From contig JADDOH010023140.1 in NCBI GenBank assembly GCA_016648135.1, forward strand, positions 62,001-126,000: a stretch of DNA of 64,000 nucleotides. Direction: 5' to 3'. A program made the translations under genes and the position numbers. Of the stretch, positions 57,681-64,000 are shown in pieces. The notes below the pieces were generated by a model, which worked only from the letters and a program-made list of their open reading frames with translations, was not told the DNA's origin and ran no database searches. Every line of letters begins with the position of its first letter. The first letter of the stretch is position 1. The DNA comes from Agrypnia vestita. Its lineage: Eukaryota; Arthropoda; Insecta; Trichoptera; Phryganeidae.

Positions 57681-57712
57681 TAGGTAAATGGAGAGTTTAG
57701 TATTTTTTCTTA

Positions 57713-58475
57713 AGGTACAGATACACATGCTTCTTTACTGGCATGCTAATGAGCATGCCACTAATAAGCATGCCCTAACAACTGTACACACTTGCTTATT
57801 AGTGGCATGCTCATAAATAAGCACGCCCAAAGCTAACAATCAAACAAACATGCTTATTAGTGGCATGCTCTTGTCATAGAATAGAGACGCTCTTGTTCAA
57901 AATGGAAACTTTGCAAACTGAAATAGAAAATTCAAGTGAACCAATAAATCAAAAAAGTTCCCGAGTTTCCAACCGCACATTTTTGATTTTAGTTTATATA
58001 ATTTTTATTATAAGATTTGAATCATTAATTTCTATTAATAAAGTTTCGTAAACATTATTTTTCACTATATTATTTTTACACAACGGTGACCGAGAATTCC
58101 ACAGACATTCGTGATTCTTATAATAAGTCACGAAAAGTAATGTTTTATCATCTCCCCGACGCGCCATATTTGTTTCATCTGTCACGGACTGAGAAGATCG
58201 CATCGATAATACTAGCCGCGAAGCCCGCGAATGACATAAGCATGCTCATAAATAAGCAAGTCTGTTCACACATGCTCCAAAGATACCCCTTCTCTATGGT
58301 GAATGACAGTGGCATGCTTATAAATCAACCGGCGGTTGATTTTTGAGCATGCCACTAGGTGGCATGCTCATTTCTAGCAATGTGCGTACACACATGCCAC
58401 TAATAAGCATGCCACTGTCAAAGTCGATACTGCGCATGCTCACGTGCCACTAAAGAAGCATGTGTATCAGACGCC
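57713..58475. mobile_element. PIF/Harbinger derivative with MADF fragment
   Basis: Related ends with GATACACATGCTTCTTTA, and TTA on both sides (57710-57712, 58476-58478). Eleven GCATGC palindromes, mostly as CACTAATAAGCATGCC or its inverse, crowd both flanks. The interior carries a MADF-domain remnant. No nuclease frame. Confidence 0.72.
58085..58203 (-). pseudogene. MADF-domain protein fragment (Harbinger accessory ORF)
   Basis: Minus frame: KTLLFVTYYKNHECLWNSRS, followed by a basic/Asn stretch. The F...Y.....LW pattern is the first half of a MADF (Myb/SANT-like) domain. PIF/Harbinger elements carry such a DNA-binding protein beside the nuclease. Only the first half is present. Confidence 0.5.
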
Positions 58476-58479
58476 TTAC

Positions 58480-58640
58480 GCTTCAACAGGCCAGGAGGCC
58501 CAATTACAGAAGCGAAGTGCGTCACAAAACACCCGGGCTCGAGTAAATCACGTAGATTGAATTGTGACCTCACCGGGAATCGAACCCGGAACCCTCGGTG
58601 TGCGAAGCCAGCGAACCCACTGCGCTACCATACCTACCGA
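58480..58640 (-). mobile_element. tRNA-derived SINE, family S2, copy 1
   Basis: Minus: TGGTAGCGCAGTGGGTTCGC (A box), GGGTTCCGGGTTCGATTCCC (B box), then CGAGCCCGGGTGTTTTGTGA in the body. It directly abuts the Harbinger element. Confidence 0.78.
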
Positions 58641-58644
58641 ATCC

Positions 58645-59420
58645 ATTTCATAAAATTTGAAATAATTGTCGAATTTAAATTAGGGAAAGCAGAATTATAT
58701 CGAGGGTGGAAAGCCAAAAGGGCGTTAGTGATTATTTCTAACTTTACAGGAGAGCAAAATAAAGTTCTGTCAATCTGATTTTATCAATGCTTCTTTTATT
58801 ACTAAACGATTTCCACGTTTGCTCATCCAAAACGCAAATGGAATTGCTTTCTACCCTCGATATGTTTTATTTAACAAAATTACTTATGTCCTAATTTTTA
58901 TATGCTTTTATTATTATTTTTTTTTTACTTTAATGGGGTTCCGCATAAATCCAAATGTTTTTTTTAGATCCTTTGAATTTCGAATTAACTAGGTTCTACT
59001 GAAAATATTTTCAATTGCCGAAAATTTAATAAATAGGATTTAGGAAGAATTAATACCAAGCTCCTACCTGCGATACGTGCAGCAGCCACATATTCTCACT
59101 TATTTATTCTTCGATTTTCTAAACTGATCTTCTTTCAATATCTGGTTTCACGGTCGCGTCAGGTCTTTCGCGGACGTCCTCATTAGGCATCTGTAACGAA
59201 ATCGTCCATAGAAGAATGAATAAGTTATTCTTTTGTACATTTAATGCTTGTCAAATAAGGTATACGTTGATTTCCATCCACTTTTAAAGCGATTGTTTTC
59301 GAACGCCAGCGATGCATTGTAATGTTAAATTCTGAATTTATCGAAAGGTATTATAATATAATAATTCGAGATCAGCGCTGTAAAGAAGACGAAGAAAGGG
59401 TCACACGGACGGCTTGAATA
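58645..59420. other. Anonymous AT-rich DNA
   Basis: CAGGTCTTTCGCGGACG at 59160 recalls a LINE phrase at 36976 (CAGGCCTTTCGCGGACG). No gene recognised. Confidence 0.4.
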
Positions 59421-59421
59421 T

Positions 59422-59600
59422 ATCGGCGGTCCCTACGTATACTGTCGAATCTGCAAAAATTCTATTTTCATTTTGGATTCGAAACGAAAATTTTTTTTCA
59501 ACATTGTCTGAAAATGTAGAGAAAATTGGATGATTTTAAGATATTAAAACGAAAAAATAATTTTTGCAAATTCGACATTAGGGGCCGTCGATATGTTGAA
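59422..59600. mobile_element. TIR MITE, family M5
   Basis: ATATCGGCGGTCCCTACGTA...GTCGAATCTGCAAAAATT and, at the right, AATTTTTGCAAATTCGACAT...GGCCGTCGATAT. A one-ended relative is at 22662. Confidence 0.65.
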
Positions 59601-59924
59601 GAGATTCTCTAATCATTTAGTTCGCAATCAGGTTATGATGATCCGCGATCTAGCCAGAAGCCATGTGGCTAAGACATCTTCTGGAATAATAAAATATGTG
59701 TATATTTGGGGCAGCAGTTGTAAAAGTTGAAGTGTAAAATGGGAAAATTGGAACTCTTTAACAGAAATTTCGACTACAGCGAAGATTTTATGAAAATATA
59801 TACTACTAACCCATGTAAAATAACGTACCTTTTACTATATATTTCTACTGTGAGAGCAGCGCCGTATAGTGTAGCTTAATGTCTTGTTAACGTTTGTGAC
59901 GGACATTGTTTCATAAAGAATTAC

Positions 59925-60045
59925 TTACTTACCATCACGCCGTTTCCCCGTGGGGGGTGGGCAGAGAGGATAGAGCGCCATACTCTTCTGTCCTGACATA
60001 CAACTTTCGCTTCGTCTACATTCATACATCGAAAGTTGTATGTCA
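59925..60045 (-). mobile_element. RTE-like LINE 3' tail
   Basis: Minus: NVDEAKVVCQDRRVWRSILS, then the GGAAACGGCGTGATGG end and a TAAGTAAGTAA tail. Confidence 0.62.
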
Positions 60046-60439
60046 TAAAGAATTATGTATTTTGATATCGGGATGGTCCTTGAAGAGGGATATTGAGACA
60101 TTAATTTTCGCACAGTTTTGAAGATAGATAAGCGTTGTCAGAAATATAAATAAGTAACCAATGTTATCGTAATGTTTTTAATTGTGTTTTATTATGGCCG
60201 TGATATGTGTTGTCCACTGTGAGATTTTGATCTAGAGATAAACTCAGAGATCAGCGTGAGATCGATAGAAATGTACGTAATAAATATATGTAGAGGAATA
60301 AATTCGATTTGGCAGCGTTAGTATGCACAAGATCCCTACAACTTTAAATTGCAAAGAGTTATTCCGTGTTAACTGGTGCAGGGAGTTAAAATTCACCCAA
60401 TTGGTGTGCACGTGAAGACTACGCAGTATGTAATGGGAG

Positions 60440-61065
60440 CAAAAGTAAACGTCTAAAGGTCCACGGATATTTGGTCCAACGATAAAAGGCCCGCCCACGC
60501 GACAACAGATCCACGCAACACTACATCCCACAAAATTTCAAAATGTTTTTTTAAGAGCTTTAAAGAAATTAATAATGAATTGATAACGATGACAAAATCA
60601 TTTAACATAAATGAATCATAAATTCTTTAACAAAAAAGTAGTTGTTCAGTTCAACGGACGAATATTGAAGATCTTTCGCCAATTCTGCCCGGTTAAGCTA
60701 AAGTGCTGTATTTGTAACTGTTCTAAGAAATAAAGGGACCCCGATTTTATATAACTGCGCTGAAGGTACATACATACTGCACTTTTGTTTAGCCTAACCT
60801 AACATGTATTTTTGACATAATTCGCAAAACGTTGTATGCAATATTATCGTGTGTTGATTGATTTAATAGGGCACATTTTTAAGATCTTGTGAAAGAGTAT
60901 ATTTAATGATTTCTTCACCATTATCATCAATTCATTCATTAAAAACTATCATAAAAAACATTGTGAAATTTTGTTTGTTGCCATTATGTCGTTGGATCTA
61001 ATGTCGCGTTGAACTTTTGTTGCGTGGGCCTTTTGTCGTGTGGACCCTTTGTTGTGTCACAAGAT
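60440..61065. mobile_element. Foldback-like element F1, copy 2
   Basis: TIRs of about 85 bp (60445-60535 and 60975-61062) are themselves built of repeats of a unit like CACGCGACAAAAGGCCC. The core matches 54650-55310. Confidence 0.7.
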
Positions 61066-61465
61066 CCAGGAGATGGTTTCAGAGAGTCGAAAAGCTCATC
61101 TGTAGAGGCGGAACGTTATACTTTTCCGACTCGGATATTTCATGATTTTGCGCATACCCGGGGTTCGTGGCAACACGTATCTCTGCTTCCATAACGGAGC
61201 CACATTCCGTAGTCGAGTTTCCGTTGCATTTGCCGACTGGTTGGTATATTCGGCTATTAGTGAAAGTGATTCCAAATCTTGGAACAGCTGTTACGGCCTA
61301 ATAATACCCGCTAGGGTTCTCGCAGCAGGAAGTGCAAGAGAGGCTAGTGTTTTCTCAATCGAGTCAAATAAATATCTGTTACAGATGTCAGATTCTAACA
61401 ACAATCGAAAGAAATCGTACGCGGCTAAAGTGCAGTTTGTGTTGGATGAAATCAGCATTGTTTAA
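61009..61465 (+). other. Unidentified frames
   Basis: The overlapping frames 61142-61465 (107 codons) and 61009-61194 have no recognised motif. The first part lies in the F1 TIR. Confidence 0.25.
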
Positions 61466-61569
61466 TTTTGAAAGCTCGTTTGCGGACAAAAATATTTTCC
61501 ACATATTTTGTTTGAAAAGTTATCCTGCTTGCGAAAAATATTTTATGGGTGTAGAGTTAGTTAATTTAT

Positions 61570-62527
61570 ACAGATGTCTCATAGCTAGTAGCTGAAACTT
61601 TACAGATGGATTCCAGCCTAGAAAATATTCATGCAACCGACCTAATATCAATAGTTACGAAAATGTGCTGTATCCAAGTTTGCATTTCTTTTAAGTATTT
61701 CTGAGTTCCTTTCTGCAAAAAATTAAACTATCATTACAGTAATTTATATCGATTATGAAAAATTCATTCGCTTCATTACAATTCAAATAAAATGGTAGAA
61801 ATCTCGTAAGAAAATTTATTTTCAATCATTGCAAGGTTTTTGTCATTTTATTCGATATGTATTAAAGCTAATGAATTTCTCGTAATCGATATAAGTTACT
61901 GTAATGATAGTTACAGAAAAATTAGAGCGCGGTAGAAGTTATCCTTTTTTGAAATGATTGCAATGATTGATATTTACATATTAGTTAAAAATGTATATTA
62001 ATGCAACAATATGATGTCTAGGGAGATGATAAATATAATTGATAATACTTTAATGTATCTAGTTAAATTATATTATATTAATATTTGTTTTTGAAGTGGA
62101 TACAAATGTAACTTTCGGTTGGTATACCTAAAATAATCACGACGATTCAAACACACGGTTCGATGAATCAAAAAACGTGCGCGTTTTCAAAAAAAGTTAA
62201 AACTTACCCACTTTCATATTTTATCGATTTTCGCTTTCGTATTCAAAAGTATCGAAACTATACAACTTTGATGGGCGCATTGAATATATCACTGGAACAC
62301 TGATTTCAAGTAAATAAATTTTTGATATTTTAATGGACGCGCGCGAATTTCGTAGTCTCCCATTTCCGCTACAATGCGCACGCTGGGTGTGCGCAATTTC
62401 CGTTACAGTAAAAAATTATCCTCAATGCGCCAAAAAAAGATAACTTCAGAAACGCAAACTTTGATATCATCGCGTATCTCATATAACTATTGAATACCTG
62501 TAAAAATTTTCTACTAGCTATGAGACA
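61570..62527. mobile_element. P-family MITE split by a nested element
   Basis: The left arm starts TACAGATGTCTCATAGCTAG and the right end reads CTACTAGCTATGAGACACTG. Inner arms AACTATCATTACAGTAA and TTACTGTAATGATAGTT mirror each other. Confidence 0.7.
61930..62455. mobile_element. TIR element nested in P MITE
   Basis: GAAGTTATCCTTTTTTGA at 61936 and its inverse AAAAAAAGATAACTTC at 62433-62448. It separates two P halves. Confidence 0.5.
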
Positions 62528-62536
62528 CTGCACGCT

Positions 62537-62962
62537 TTGTTCACGGCAACATCTAGAAAAGTAGTTTCCCTTCCTTCGCGGCGAGAATGCAGGCGGAGTA
62601 CGTGTCCAAGTTGCACTCGCAACCTTGGCGTATTTGCTCGGTTGTCTTTGCGCCGTATTTTAGTAAATTCGCTGCGCTTAGCGATGCCCTTGTCGAATGT
62701 GTATGCATTTAGTAGGTATTATACGGAATCATTCTCTTTCGAGGTCGCTTCTTTGAAAACGTATGCGCTGGAAAACCTTAACCCACTTAATGACATGCAT
62801 CTGCTCTGCACTTACCTATTTATAAATGCACTCACATCGGCGCAGATTCCGCGATCTATCTATCTGAGGTCTAGTGCTGTCGTCTTAATTGCTCATCCGT
62901 TTAACTACAGCATCACGTTATATTTTGTTAATAGGTTAGGTAGAGATTATTATAGAAAATAA
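62537..62962 (+). other. 141-codon open frame, unidentified
   Basis: Long for this AT-rich DNA, but no domain, signal or splice evidence. The first 60 residues are Arg/Ser-rich, the rest hydrophobic. It may be antisense to a decayed transposon. Confidence 0.2.
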
Positions 62963-62964
62963 AC

Positions 62965-63660
62965 ATTTTCATTCCTACAATAATTTATTTTGAAGTTCAA
63001 AAACAACTACATATACCTATCCAATAATCGAAAATGATTATCTGGCAATTGTGGCAATTATGTAATCTGCTCTTGAAAACATGTGTGCATATTTTAGAAA
63101 CATTTAATCAACAGTGTTGTCAACAATATCAATTTTAAAATCTCCTCTCTGCTTTGAAAATCAATTACAATTTCGTTTATCTCAGTTTCGTCGAAAGGAT
63201 GGTTGCGGTTTTGTCTGAACTCTTCAAATACATTTTATTTGTTGTAAAAATATGGTTGTTTCCAACGAGGAACACTAGATATCTCGCTAAAAAGTAAGAA
63301 ATACATATTTATTATAACTTCGTTTACACCACTTTTTTATTAGTTTCTTTCAACTATTATCTATTTCATTTTGCACCTTAACCTCCGACCACCCACCTCA
63401 GGGGGTGGGAGCCCTTTGCCTTCTCCATAACCTACCCATTGGGTAATACAATATATTAGTGTGTATACAAAGTCATAATGAATTTATTCATTAATATTGT
63501 TACCACAAAGTGAAAGCTTGCCTTTGAAATGTGTATTCTTCAATAAATTAAATACATAATATATTATATATCAAAATGGGATGCTAATGTATAGAGTTAT
63601 CGTGGCGAAATTTATAAAGCAAATTCTGTCAGCTGTAGAATGTTTAGGGTCAGTCCCAGT
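62965..63660. other. Anonymous AT-rich DNA
   Basis: No gene or element recognised. Confidence 0.5.
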
Positions 63661-63664
63661 GGTG

Positions 63665-63850
63665 ACTATATTTGTTCTACAGTATGACGACCCTGTGATC
63701 TTGTGGGCATGACACTAGCTTCTATTCCAGAGATTCTGAGTGCGATTCCCGGTGGAGTCGCAATAGCGCTAATTTTCTCAAGCCTGGGTGTTTTTGTGAT
63801 GCGTTTCTCTGCAGTAATTGAACCCCATTGGCTGTTGTTACGTTAAAAAT
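63665..63850 (+). mobile_element. tRNA-derived SINE, family S2, copy 2
   Basis: A worn tRNA-like head with GAGTGCGATTCCCGGTGGAG, then CAAGCCTGGGTGTTTTTGTG and TCTGCAGTAATTGAACCCC, parallel to the S2 body at 58480. Confidence 0.62.
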
Positions 63851-64000
63851 AAAAAATAATACTTTTTCTTGAATCACCGTAATGTCACGTGCTATTTTTT
63901 AACAACCGAGAAGTTGGGGTCGTCTTCGTTCTTTTCCCGTTGGCTTTTTAGTACCTGTGATGAAATGCAGCAACTAAATGTGCGCCGTCAGGTAAGAGGC

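Larger units (their letters stand above)
8397..64000 (+). other. Probable giant Utx intron 3 (or intron plus intergenic DNA)
   Basis: After the donor at 8397 no further conserved coding exon was recognised on the plus strand. The stretch is packed with transposable elements of many classes, listed individually. It is unresolved whether the gene continues beyond the right edge or its next exon was missed. Confidence 0.45.

Noticed and set aside
57713..58475. GCATGC-rich region as a CRISPR-like array
   Set aside because: Irregular spacing, both orientations, TIRs and eukaryotic context show a transposon.
58555..58640. Possible tRNA gene with good A and B boxes
   Set aside because: Continues into a repeat body shared with 63.7 kb and lacks paired acceptor ends; SINE S2.

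Overview
The window is animal, and most likely insect, nuclear DNA. It is AT-rich, its two recognisable genes are split by GT-AG introns, and almost all the rest is transposon debris. I favour a moth or butterfly because the dinucleotide-like string TAGGTACCTA and its variants recur throughout, a telomere-type CCTAA run is present, and RTE, L2 and CR1/jockey-like LINE tails, tRNA-derived SINEs and PIF/Harbinger MITEs are mixed densely. The insect call is firm. The lepidopteran call is an inference.

Genes. Two genes start head to head about 360 bp apart. On the minus strand (5088 down to the window edge) is a secreted or membrane protein with a signal peptide, a CUB domain and at least two LDL-receptor class A modules. 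It resembles the LRP12/LRP3 group and runs off the left edge. On the plus strand from 5451 are the first three coding exons of a KDM6/UTX-type H3K27 demethylase: the N-terminal segment and the first TPR-like repeats. The third exon ends in a clean donor at 8396, and I could not find the next exon in the remaining 55.6 kb. That stretch is therefore either one giant intron or an intron followed by intergenic DNA. A CpG-rich island at 46.28-46.96 kb, ending in a good splice donor, is the best candidate for another promoter or first exon.

Mobile DNA, left to right. 0-5 kb (introns of the CUB gene): a MITE with a SINE inserted in it, a solo LTR, a Harbinger-type MITE and a CCTAA run. 7.7 kb: a TIR MITE. 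10.3-12.05 kb: a decayed pogo-like transposon studded with GTCGGCC sites. 12.4-15.5 kb: LINE 3' ends and MITEs. 16.3-18.4 kb: two unrelated Harbinger derivatives that each keep a piece of the transposase. 19.6-25.4 kb: hAT MITE, LINE RT remnants and an inverted repeat pair. 26-34 kb: MITEs, a SINE and nested insertions. 34.6-35.2 kb: a GC-rich patch. 35.7-37.3 kb: L2 and RTE LINE 3' ends. 38.2-39.3 kb: TIR elements. 41.66-42.42 kb: a near-identical second copy of the 17.6 kb Harbinger element. 43.3-46.2 kb: L2, SINE, microsatellite and LINE tail. 48-54 kb: MITEs and LINE tails. 54.6-55.3 and 60.4-61.1 kb: two copies of a foldback-like element. 57.3-58.5 kb: a GC-rich patch, then a Harbinger derivative carrying a MADF-domain fragment and many GCATGC palindromes. 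59-64 kb: MITEs, a LINE tail and a SINE.

The features most worth a second look are the Harbinger derivatives that separately preserve transposase and MADF fragments, the pogo-like element with arrays of one site in opposed orientation, a set of four dispersed hammerhead-ribozyme-like cores, and the very large gap after UTX exon 3.
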